64,000 nucleotides of DNA, from positions 62,001-126,000 of the forward strand of contig NZ_FOAF01000001.1 of the NCBI RefSeq assembly GCF_900109575.1, written 5' to 3'. This document shows, one piece after another, positions 55,834 through 63,676 of the stretch. Below the pieces are notes generated by a model. It was not told the DNA's origin. It made no database searches and was given only the letters and a program-made list of their open reading frames with translations. Source of the DNA: Olivibacter domesticus. Its GTDB lineage: Bacteria > Bacteroidota > Bacteroidia > Sphingobacteriales > Sphingobacteriaceae. Each line of letters starts with the position of its first letter. Position 1 is the first letter of the stretch. The translations under genes were made by a program, and so were the position numbers.

Positions 55834-56397
55834 TTAATTGTAACCAATTCTTATAATTCCTCCATTAGCCGAAGTTGTAATGCTTTTTAAATAGCCATTA
55901 ATCAAATCTTCGGTAGCAATGTCTGTGATTTTTGATGGGCTTATCACATTAATCCGTACACCTCTTGGCATTTCCAATGCAGCTGCCAATACGAAGCTGT
56001 TTACAGCGCCATTTGCTACAGCTTTGCCTGATGAACCTTTTGTAGGATGTTCACCCATTTTACCTGATATGAGTGTAAATGAACCATTGTCGCTGATGTG
56101 TTTCAAACCAGTGATTACGAGATTTATTTGAGCCAGTAATTTTTGTTGCACTCCGGTAAAATATTTTTCATCCGTCATAGAGAGTAGGTCGCTTGTAATA
56201 CTATCACCTGCTGCACAAACAGCTGCATCTACAGTTCCTATTTGTGCAAATAGATTTTCAAGGGAAGCGACGGAAGAGATATCCACCGAAACATCGCCAC
56301 TGTTTCTTCCTGCCGTAATTATTTCGTGCCTTTGTTGTAAGATAGGTGTAATGATTTTTCCGATATGGCCATTTGCACCGATAATTAAAATTTTCAT
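55834..56397 (-). CDS. short NAD(P)-binding short-chain dehydrogenase-like protein
   Basis: The frame is open to 56463, but ATG at 56395-56397 starts the Rossmann fold directly (MKILIIGANGHIGKIITPIL). The 187-residue protein has GANGHIG, AAVCAAGDSI, LISGKMGEHPTKGSSG and VRINVISPSKI. The usual Tyr-x-x-x-Lys is not clear, as in other short members of this group (around 200 residues). It is the first gene of a pair with the lipocalin-like protein and is divergent from an AraC regulator 86 bases away. Confidence 0.88.
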   Translation of the reverse strand: MKILIIGANGHIGKIITPILQQRHEIITAGRNSGDVSVDISSVASLENLFAQIGTVDAAVCAAGDSITSDLLSMTDEKYFTGVQQKLLAQINLVITGLKHISDNGSFTLISGKMGEHPTKGSSGKAVANGAVNSFVLAAALEMPRGVRINVISPSKITDIATEDLINGYLKSITTSANGGIIRIGYN

Positions 56398-56483
56398 TTG
56401 CTTATAGTTTGATGATACAAAATTATTCAGAAAACATGCCTTTATATTTGTACTATTTTGCACTTTTTCTGTATTTTTACTAA

Positions 56484-57329
56484 ATGAAGGGAGAAGCTTT
56501 ATACAGTCCTTATGAAATAGAATGGAAAGAAATGCAACGCTTCCCTAGGACCACGAAGCGCAACAATTTTTTTGAATTGATTTATGTAATAGATGGAACA
56601 GGCATTCAAATAGTAAACAAAAATAGGTTTAACTACCGCAAAGGCAATTTATTTTTGCTAACCCCACAGGATGTATATTCATTTGATATTGCCACGCCAA
56701 CAACTTTCTTTTTTCTCCGTTTCAATGAATTATTTGTAAAAGAAAAAACCGGCAAAAACAAAGATGTAGTAAACCAGGTGGAATATATTTTGCAGAATGC
56801 CAGCCACCGCCCGGGATGTATTTTAAAAAACAAAGTGGACAAGCCATTAGTCACATCACTTATTGAAAGTATTCTAAAGGAACAAACCAATCAACAGTTG
56901 TACTACCATCGCATTACAGAGCAAATAGTTAACACCATCATTACCATTGTGGCGAGGAATATTGCTTTGAAGCTTCCAAAGAACATAAAAGAAAGTACCG
57001 GTGAACCAGTGTTAGAGATTCTGCAATATATTCAGGAAAATATTTTTAACCAAGAAAATTTAAGGGCAGAAAAACTCAGCGACCATTTTAATATATCGCT
57101 TCATTACTTGGGACGTTACTTTAAAAAGCAAATAGGTGAAACCCTTCAAAGCTATATTGTCAACTACAAATTGAGACTAGTAGAGACAAGGCTGCTGCAC
57201 AGCGATATGCGAATAAATGAAATCGCTTACGAACTTAATTTCTCCGATGAAAGCCACCTGAACCGTGTATTTAAAAAATATAAAGGGATGAATCCTTCCG
57301 AGTTCAGAAAGACAAATAACACAAATTAA
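56484..57329 (+). CDS. AraC-family regulator
   Basis: The 281-residue protein has an N-terminal cupin-type domain (about 20-100; FFELIYVIDGTGIQIVNKN, YRKGNLFLLTPQDVYSF) and a C-terminal AraC helix-turn-helix (about 180-280; AEKLSDHFNISLHYLGRYFK, IAYELNFSDESHLNRVFKKY). It is divergent from the short dehydrogenase gene and probably controls that two-gene unit. Confidence 0.92.
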   Translation: MKGEALYSPYEIEWKEMQRFPRTTKRNNFFELIYVIDGTGIQIVNKNRFNYRKGNLFLLTPQDVYSFDIATPTTFFFLRFNELFVKEKTGKNKDVVNQVEYILQNASHRPGCILKNKVDKPLVTSLIESILKEQTNQQLYYHRITEQIVNTIITIVARNIALKLPKNIKESTGEPVLEILQYIQENIFNQENLRAEKLSDHFNISLHYLGRYFKKQIGETLQSYIVNYKLRLVETRLLHSDMRINEIAYELNFSDESHLNRVFKKYKGMNPSEFRKTNNTN

Positions 57330-57668
57330 AGTTTTAACAACAGAACATGTACACCTAACATACGACCCAAATCAAAGAGAAACTGATGCGAAAATTGGTG
57401 AAGGACTAGCTTCCCCAGTAATAAAATCTGAGCAGTGATAAACTTTTTAAAGTATTAAGAATCCTTTTTCTAACTCTTCATATCAAGGCTAAAATAAACG
57501 CCAAAGAATATATAGAAGCCGAATCCTTAATGGGTAAAATAGATATGAAATTTTTTAGCTTTTTTATTTCACGAGTGGCCAACAACAAAGAAAATTCACA
57601 ACATCGGCAATAAATTAACCAAAGCAAGAAATAAAACTTATTTTTATCGAATTTAAAGAACTAGATAG
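57330..57668. other. 339-bp intergenic region
   Basis: No intact gene was found between the AraC and the second LytS gene. A stretch around 57495-57614 reads EYIEAESLMGKIDMKFFS and runs on to a stop; 57505-57527 matches 43413-43435 at 21 of 23 bases, both in a frame giving EYIEA[E/K]S. These may be relics of related coding sequences. Confidence 0.4.
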
Positions 57669-58799
57669 ATGAGATTTTACGATATGCTCCGTTTTCCGTC
57701 TCCAAGAAGTAAAGGTAATCAAAAAGTGGGATTACGGCTAACCTATCATTTCTGTTTCTGGCTTTTAATTATGGTTGTTTATTACTTCAACTATTACCGT
57801 TTGGTCGGAAATGCCCAGCATGTGTGGATCTTTGTGTTAAAAGAAATGACGGTAGTCATGGCCGCCTTCTATTCTCTGTCTTCCAGAAAAGTTGTAAAAA
57901 TTTTTTCAAATCCACTCGGCATCCTCTATGTTCTGTTATGGATTGTTGTCTTGTACGTTTTGTGGGCGCTAACCACTTATATTGCCTGTTTGCTGTTCCA
58001 ATCTGTTTTCAAAGACTATGGACCTAGGTTCGGGAAATACCTTGAACTCGTTTTAGCCGACGGCCCTTTCGGTATTGTCAAAAACATCTATATATTTGCG
58101 CTCGATTTTATCTTTCTCATCTCGCTGCCCGTAGGTCCAAAATTTGTGAAAATCATGTTAGAACAGGTGCTCACCAAAACAAAGTTGGAACGAGATAACC
58201 TAGAGCTCGAGCTAAACTTCTTGAAGTCCCAGGTAAATCCACACTTTTTATTCAATACACTCAACAATATTTATCAACTGCTCGAGATAGACTATGATAA
58301 AGGTAGAGACATGGTATTACGCCTTTCCACACTGATGAGGTACACCTTATATGAGTCAAAGAACCACTTTATCCCATTGCGTAAAGAGCTTGATTTCATT
58401 CGAGATTTTATTACGTTGATGCGCATCAGATATGGCAAACGAGTTAACATTGAAGAGCATATCATCGACGTAAAAGAACCCTACAAAATAAGTCCCTTAA
58501 TGCTCATTCCCTTCGTAGAAAATGCCTTTAAACACGGGCCAGATAAAAGTCCCAATAATAATTTCGTTTCCATTAACCTTACTTTGGAAGACGACTTTAT
58601 AATTTTAAAAGCTATTAACGCAGTAGACGGTCGGCAGCATACAGCAGAAGAAAACGTTCATTCAGCCATAGGCGGGGTGGGGCTGAGTAACATTCTAAGG
58701 AGGCTCGATCTTCATTATAGGAATAAATATGAGCTAACATATGGCGTGCATGAGGGGCAATATTTGGTAAATTTGAAGATTAATCTAAAATTTAGTTAG
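57669..58799 (+). CDS. LytS/YehU-type sensor histidine kinase
   Basis: The 376-residue protein has four membrane helices (about 27-45, 55-70, 85-115, 145-165) and a cytoplasmic His_kinase domain with LNFLKSQVNPHFLFNTLNNI (His near 191), LMLIPFVENAFKHGPDK and GGVGLSNILRRLDLHY. No separate sensor domain is present, so the membrane part must sense the signal. The LytTR regulator starts three bases after its stop. The pair faces the LanB unit and may regulate it. Confidence 0.92.
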   Translation: MRFYDMLRFPSPRSKGNQKVGLRLTYHFCFWLLIMVVYYFNYYRLVGNAQHVWIFVLKEMTVVMAAFYSLSSRKVVKIFSNPLGILYVLLWIVVLYVLWALTTYIACLLFQSVFKDYGPRFGKYLELVLADGPFGIVKNIYIFALDFIFLISLPVGPKFVKIMLEQVLTKTKLERDNLELELNFLKSQVNPHFLFNTLNNIYQLLEIDYDKGRDMVLRLSTLMRYTLYESKNHFIPLRKELDFIRDFITLMRIRYGKRVNIEEHIIDVKEPYKISPLMLIPFVENAFKHGPDKSPNNNFVSINLTLEDDFIILKAINAVDGRQHTAEENVHSAIGGVGLSNILRRLDLHYRNKYELTYGVHEGQYLVNLKINLKFS

Positions 58800-58802
58800 G
58801 AT

Positions 58803-59504
58803 ATGGTGAGTTGTATATTAATTGAAGATGAGCCTTTGGCTCGAAAAGGAATAGCCGAACACATCAGCCAGATACCTTTTGTGCGCTTAGAAGCCATCTT
58901 TGAAAATGCGATGGAGGCCATCACTTTTTTAAACCAGAAAAACGTTGATATCGTGCTTTCAGATATCAACATGCCCGGCATTAACGGCGTTGATTTTCTA
59001 AAAAGCCTTTCCAAGCGTCCCCTTTTCATTTTCATTACCGGTAGAGCCGATTATGCTGTAGAAAGTTTTGACCTAGAGGTATTCGATTATATCTTAAAAC
59101 CCTATTCGTTCGAGCGACTTTTCAAAGCCCTTTCGCGTGCTCAAGCACACCTTTTCAAAAAAGAAGTGCCAGAGAAAGTCGAAACAGGCAAGTTCACCAT
59201 AAAAGAGAACTATAGAAATTACCTAGTGCCTTATGACGAAATACAATATGTAGAAGGCGATAAAGAATACATACGTATCTCTACCATTGAACGCGAATTT
59301 CTGATCATTTATTCATTGAAGAAAATCACGAACGATCTGCCGGCAGAAATATTTATCAGGGTGCACAAATCTTATATCGTTAACAGCGCATTTGTGCGCG
59401 CTGTCGATCCCGATAAGATTATTATGAAAGGAAGCATAAAAGACATCCCCATAGGCGTTACCTATCGGGATGATGTATATAAGAAATTAGTGCACCACCA
59501 TTAA
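58803..59504 (+). CDS. LytTR-family response regulator
   Basis: The 233-residue protein has a receiver (CILIEDEPLARKGI, phospho-acceptor D54 in IVLSDINMPGING, Lys in YILKPYSFERLF) and a LytTR domain (about 135-230; IQYVEGDKEYIRISTIE, FIRVHKSYIVNSAFVRAV). Its last codons overlap the last codons of the leftward lanB gene by 18 bases, so both 3' ends share sequence. The upstream kinase is its partner. Its receiver resembles the stand-alone receiver upstream of lanB (both start with an EDEPLA motif). Confidence 0.93.
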   Translation: MVSCILIEDEPLARKGIAEHISQIPFVRLEAIFENAMEAITFLNQKNVDIVLSDINMPGINGVDFLKSLSKRPLFIFITGRADYAVESFDLEVFDYILKPYSFERLFKALSRAQAHLFKKEVPEKVETGKFTIKENYRNYLVPYDEIQYVEGDKEYIRISTIEREFLIIYSLKKITNDLPAEIFIRVHKSYIVNSAFVRAVDPDKIIMKGSIKDIPIGVTYRDDVYKKLVHHH

Positions 59505-62500
59505 ATTATTTTCCCATTCAACCGTAGCTTTTTCATATACGGACGCTTGCTTACTAGTCCTAGCAAGTTTAGAACGATAATATTTAGCCAGGTAAGCATA
59601 AATCACCATTTCATTGGCTCGTTGATCAGAAAAGAACAGCCTGTTAAGATGCATGTGGCATAAACTACCAAGCAAACCCATTACTTCAATCTTTTTGATT
59701 TTTCTTTGTTGAAGCAAAAGAACTATTTTCGTATATCTCGTTTCAAAAATATCTTCAAAACCACCCAAATCATTCCTGTTAGATTCATTCAACAGCGTTT
59801 CAATAGACATGGCACTGTAGCGGTAGTTTAGGTTCAGTTGTTTTTTCTGGTTTTTATTAAGGTCAAATTCTTTGCCCAAGGCGAGGCTCCATGCCTCTGT
59901 TAACTCAAACCGTTCATGCATATCAATGCCAAAAATATCCAATAATTGGTGGGTTGCTCTCAATGCAAGCAACCAGCGAGTGGTATGATCCTCTCTGTCC
60001 AAGCGCTTCAACAGATTAAGAACAGCAACGCTGTCAATATAAAAGATCGATTCACAAAGCTCCATATTGACTGACCCATACCGTTCCAGCTCCCTCACAT
60101 AAGTATCATACTGTACCTTCCAAATTTTCCGCTCGGCTATCAGCTGTTCGAAAGTAGCATGTAAAATGCCTTGAATTTTACCGAAAAAGCGCTTATTTTT
60201 CTTACACACCAAGAAGCGTAAACGAATATGGAAATCCGGATCGTAGTAACGTGTAAAGAACCATTTCATAATCAACCGATCACCCACTAGCTTTTCCGCT
60301 AGCGTCAGCAGTGCATTAACCAGCATTTCATCAGCCGTTTTTTGCGTACAGTAGAGCTTCACATAGATCCATTCACTACCCAAAATAAAGCTTCGTTTTA
60401 TCTGCTGCTCACCGATAGGTTTCGCTTCTAGCTGCTTAGGTCTTCCAACTACCGATTTAAAAGGAATTATCAGCTCATTTATATAAGCATTTTCCTTTTT
60501 ATCAAGTAGCACAGCATTGTTATGTGCAAAAAACTCGTAAAGCACCACATCGCCCATAACCAACTTATCCCTAAGAAGTTTTATACCCCAGTCAGTCCGT
60601 AAATTAATATACAATTCATTATCTCCCTCAGCGATCAATATCTCATCTGGCAGTGCCATTTCAGCTTGCAACTTATTGATTGATATTTCGTTATAATCTA
60701 TTTTTTTTACAAACCAACGCGCGCGCGATAAGATGATATGCCTATAATAAATTCTTGGCAAGAACGGGGTTTCCTTAAATCTATCCCATGCCCAATGAAT
60801 CGCAAACGGTGAGTCCTGATACTGCAGATCGCATAAAAAGCGATAGATCGATATACCCATTTTAAAATTGTGTGCACAGCTCAATCGTGGGATTACCCGT
60901 TTTTGAAGCTTCTTCGAAAATAGTATAACCACATTATTTCTAACAGAAATGTAAAGGTCTGTTAGTGGGATTTGTTTTTCATCACTTACTGCTCCATGCG
61001 CCAGCAGTGAAATTTGATAGTTGTACAAAGCAGGGCGTTGTAAGATATTAGCAAGTCTGTTTTCCGGTACATGTACAATGTCGGCCAAAACAGCATTTTC
61101 AAAACAGCTTTCCTCATAAGCGGCACAGCGCTGCAAGCTTTTCTTCAGGTCTTGATCCATATAAGCAAAGCGCGACATCAGATTTACTGCCGAAGAGCCG
61201 CTGCAAGCGGTAAGGTTAAAACTAAAATTTCCCTTATCCAATTCCTCCGAAGTGTTAGCTAACAAATTGCCAATAGCATAAAAAGTAGGCGCAACCGTAA
61301 CCTCCTCTAACGGTCTTTCCAAGGTTTTATACATCTTTTCGAGATCAATCTGGCCTGATCCATATCCTAAACTGTTTGCTATCAGCAGTTCCTCCAATGC
61401 TACAGTAATATTCTTAGTATCTATACGCATGCTTAATTCTCTGATCAGCGGGTGTTCATTTTTATATTGGTCCTCAAGATCGCCATAACCAATTCCTAGG
61501 TCGCCATCTAATACTTCTAGAAGAGACACCTCCATCATATCATAACGCGCTTTAAATCGTTTGATAAAAAGCTGAAGATCTGGCGGGATAGATGATTTAA
61601 ATAATGGATATAGCGCATTTAGCTCGTTCGATATTATCCGTATCACTGATCGGTTTAAGCAAGCCTTTTCCGGAATTAATTTTTTATCCGCCATCAAGAC
61701 AGCATCCTGCGGTAACTTATTAATGTGCATGTCCAAGGTAGAAGTTGGAAGTGACGCTAATAAGGCCTTCAGCTCTTTACCAATCCCTTTCGCAGTCATT
61801 AGCTTAGATTTAAGCCAAGCCGAATAATCAACACCGAGTACAGTAGGTTCAAATTCCCAGATCAGAAACTGGTTGGCTATCAAGCGCAAGAGGTAGGCTG
61901 CTGCTTGTTCGTGCGCAATATCAAAAGACTGCAAGAAAAGAAGCAGCTCTTTGAAAGTTCGGCCTTCCTTCGCATGGTCATGCAATACATTCAAGAGCGG
62001 GTTTTTCTTTAATCTGATCTGGAAGAAGCTCTTTTTATCCGCAATATATTCATAGCGGATATAACTAAAATAATTGCTGGCGGTACTAATGCTATTGTTA
62101 GTATAAAAAGTAATGTCCTCTAAAGTACGATCATCTTTCAATAAGGGGCTAATTTTATCAGCAAGGTAATCGATGCTTAAACGCATGTGTATTTCAGCTT
62201 CACCTTTCAACCTTAAAGCCGTAGGTTTATCATCCAGTATACCTATGCTCACACCAGCAAAGCAACCAAAAGGAGTAGGGCGGGTAGCCATTCGTGCAAT
62301 ATACTTATATAAAGTCAATAGCAACTTTTCATCCAGTTCATGGCCGTTTCTCAGCCAGTCGAGATAAGTGTTATACAGCTCCCTATTGGCAAAAGAAATC
62401 GCCTGAAGCACCTCTGGATAGTTCGCCAAGGTAGCTTGCAAAGCGCCGTCTAATTGCGTCATCCCATTGTTTGCATTGATTTGCTGGATTACCTTTAGCG

Positions 62501-62555
62501 GTAAGCTAGGCGCTCTCAATAAAAAGAAATCGAAAGATTCTATATTGCGTGGCAT
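59487..62555 (-). CDS. full-length LanB-type lantibiotic dehydratase
   Basis: The 1022-residue protein has the LanB N-terminal domain (glutamylation part; FFLLRAPSLPL near 10-20, YIARMATRPTPFGCFAGVS near 88-106) and the C-terminal SpaB_C / thiopeptide-type elimination domain (EWIYVKLYCTQKTADEML, WFFTRYYDPDFHIRLRF near 760-776, SLCHMHLNRLFF near 968). Class I LanB enzymes use Glu-tRNA to glutamylate Ser/Thr of a precursor and then eliminate glutamate to give dehydro residues. Both parts are here in one chain, unlike the split forms of some Bacteroidota. No cyclase, protease or ABC exporter is in view. A receiver gene ends 16 bases upstream, and a 52-codon frame lies before that. Confidence 0.9.
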   Translation of the reverse strand: MPRNIESFDFFLLRAPSLPLKVIQQINANNGMTQLDGALQATLANYPEVLQAISFANRELYNTYLDWLRNGHELDEKLLLTLYKYIARMATRPTPFGCFAGVSIGILDDKPTALRLKGEAEIHMRLSIDYLADKISPLLKDDRTLEDITFYTNNSISTASNYFSYIRYEYIADKKSFFQIRLKKNPLLNVLHDHAKEGRTFKELLLFLQSFDIAHEQAAAYLLRLIANQFLIWEFEPTVLGVDYSAWLKSKLMTAKGIGKELKALLASLPTSTLDMHINKLPQDAVLMADKKLIPEKACLNRSVIRIISNELNALYPLFKSSIPPDLQLFIKRFKARYDMMEVSLLEVLDGDLGIGYGDLEDQYKNEHPLIRELSMRIDTKNITVALEELLIANSLGYGSGQIDLEKMYKTLERPLEEVTVAPTFYAIGNLLANTSEELDKGNFSFNLTACSGSSAVNLMSRFAYMDQDLKKSLQRCAAYEESCFENAVLADIVHVPENRLANILQRPALYNYQISLLAHGAVSDEKQIPLTDLYISVRNNVVILFSKKLQKRVIPRLSCAHNFKMGISIYRFLCDLQYQDSPFAIHWAWDRFKETPFLPRIYYRHIILSRARWFVKKIDYNEISINKLQAEMALPDEILIAEGDNELYINLRTDWGIKLLRDKLVMGDVVLYEFFAHNNAVLLDKKENAYINELIIPFKSVVGRPKQLEAKPIGEQQIKRSFILGSEWIYVKLYCTQKTADEMLVNALLTLAEKLVGDRLIMKWFFTRYYDPDFHIRLRFLVCKKNKRFFGKIQGILHATFEQLIAERKIWKVQYDTYVRELERYGSVNMELCESIFYIDSVAVLNLLKRLDREDHTTRWLLALRATHQLLDIFGIDMHERFELTEAWSLALGKEFDLNKNQKKQLNLNYRYSAMSIETLLNESNRNDLGGFEDIFETRYTKIVLLLQQRKIKKIEVMGLLGSLCHMHLNRLFFSDQRANEMVIYAYLAKYYRSKLARTSKQASVYEKATVEWENNLMVVH

Positions 62556-62571
62556 AAAATTAATGATCTCA

Positions 62572-62946
62572 TTATTTGTTCAGCAGGAAGTCAATACACT
62601 CATTGAATTTTTCAAATGAAAACGGTTTCAATAACTCGTAGACATTGCGTTTTAAGCTTTTTTGCAAGGTATTAGTAAAGTAAGATACAGGTGAGGCTGA
62701 TATATTAATAATAACAGACCTAGTAGAAATACTGATCAGAATTTTCCCTATATCACCATCAAAACATGGTGTCTGAAAATCTAAGAAAATAAGATCAGGC
62801 GCTATTTTTTTTATCACATCATGAAAATCACACACATTATCCATCACCGAGATTAGTTCTAGATCCGCCCGCCTTGCGATGTAGCCGGTCAGCATTTGTA
62901 TAGCCAGTGGTTCATCTTCCACAACAGCGCAGGTCAGGCGTTTCAT
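62572..62946 (-). CDS. stand-alone receiver-domain protein
   Basis: The 124-residue protein is a receiver only. Acidic pocket residues are E10-D11-E12, the phospho-acceptor is D56 in LIFLDFQTP, the switch Ser is S83 in NISASP and the Lys is K107 in LLKPFS. There is no LytTR or other output domain, although the sequence is close in style to LytTR receivers. It lies 16 bases upstream of lanB and 34 bases downstream of the 52-codon frame on the same strand. It may act by protein contact, for example by competing for the phosphate of the neighbouring LytS kinase. Confidence 0.88.
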   Translation of the reverse strand: MKRLTCAVVEDEPLAIQMLTGYIARRADLELISVMDNVCDFHDVIKKIAPDLIFLDFQTPCFDGDIGKILISISTRSVIINISASPVSYFTNTLQKSLKRNVYELLKPFSFEKFNECIDFLLNK

Positions 62947-62980
62947 TTGCGTTTTGTCTAATCCTATGCAATCAGTTTTC

Positions 62981-63139
62981 TTATATGAAATTTGAAGTAG
63001 TAAACGTCATACTACTCGCTGTTTCGTCTTTTCCATTCGCAAGGTGAGTACCAAGTGCAGGTCGCGCATCAATACTGCAGATCCGTTCAGTTTCAATTCT
63101 TAAGTAGCTTTCCAAAAGCTGTCTGTCAAATATTTCCAT
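62981..63139 (-). CDS. 52-residue peptide, candidate LanB substrate (RiPP precursor)
   Basis: ATG at 63137-63139 and TAA at 62981-62983 give 52 codons, too short for usual gene finders. The N-terminal half (MEIFDRQLLESYLRIETERI) is charged and helical like a leader and holds IFDRQL, loosely like the FNLD-type leader motif of class I lanthipeptides. The tail is rich in Ser and Thr (THL then ETASSMTFTTSNFI; 8 of the last 23 residues). The only Cys is at residue 21, so classical lanthionine rings in the tail are not possible without other Cys. It lies 34 bases before the receiver gene and on the same strand as lanB. No family was recognised; coding status is inference from position and composition. 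Confidence 0.45.
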   Translation of the reverse strand: MEIFDRQLLESYLRIETERICSIDARPALGTHLANGKDETASSMTFTTSNFI

Positions 63140-63676
63140 GTCATTTTAAGATTAAGTCTGGGACGAATCTGCCCGAAATGGGGCCAAAAAAAACTTTTAT
63201 TTCACTAACTGAATAGATTTTTATACCAATGAGCTTGAGCGCTCAACATCATCATGCTATTCTGCGGATGATAATTTTTTGTACTATTCCGGACTAATTT
63301 GTGGGTGATATTGGTGAATATCCTACAGAATGACTACTTATGTAGAAGATGCTTCAAATAAGCCAAAAGTCTGTTTAAGTAAAGATAAAATACCGTGCTC
63401 GTGTCTGAATAATTTTTTAGGGCGAGTAAATATGTGAAAAAATGAGTTGCATTTCATTTTCAACTACTTATGTGAAAATGTAGTAGCAAAAAATATAAAT
63501 TACATCTAACCCATATTTTCTTGCGTGAAATTTCGTTGAGATATGCTGGTACTATTACTTTTGGATCAGGATATTTCAGATACTAATTTGAAACATGTTT
63601 GAAGGTATTCCGGTGATGTATTACTTTATTGGGAAGTACAAGTTAATGTTATACTAATACGCTTTCAAAAATACAC
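63140..63676. other. 537-bp region upstream of the LanB unit
   Basis: No convincing gene was found. It should hold the promoter of the leftward peptide-receiver-lanB unit. A perfect 12-base palindrome TTGAGCGCTCAA lies at 63235-63246, 96 bases upstream of the 52-codon frame. Two short frames on opposite strands (63330-63437 +, 63338-63457 -) look like chance. Confidence 0.5.
63235..63246. promoter_or_regulatory. 12-bp perfect palindrome upstream of the LanB unit
   Basis: TTGAGCGCTCAA is self-complementary and GC-richer than its surroundings. Its place, about 96 bases before the first codon of the 52-residue peptide, fits an operator or a regulator half-site pair. No protein is assigned. Confidence 0.3.

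Noticed and set aside
62572-62946. Reading the receiver as a truncated LytTR regulator
   Set aside because: The intergenic sequence before lanB is only 16 bases and contains no LytTR remnant, and all receiver residues are intact, so it looks like a genuine short form.
63330-63437. 35-codon + strand frame with three Cys, considered as a second RiPP precursor
   Set aside because: It runs opposite to the lanB unit, mirrors another chance frame on the other strand (63338-63457), and has no leader-like part.
63338-63457. 39-codon - strand frame upstream of the 52-residue peptide
   Set aside because: It has few Ser/Thr in the tail, no leader motif, and about 200 bases of non-coding sequence separate it from the LanB unit.
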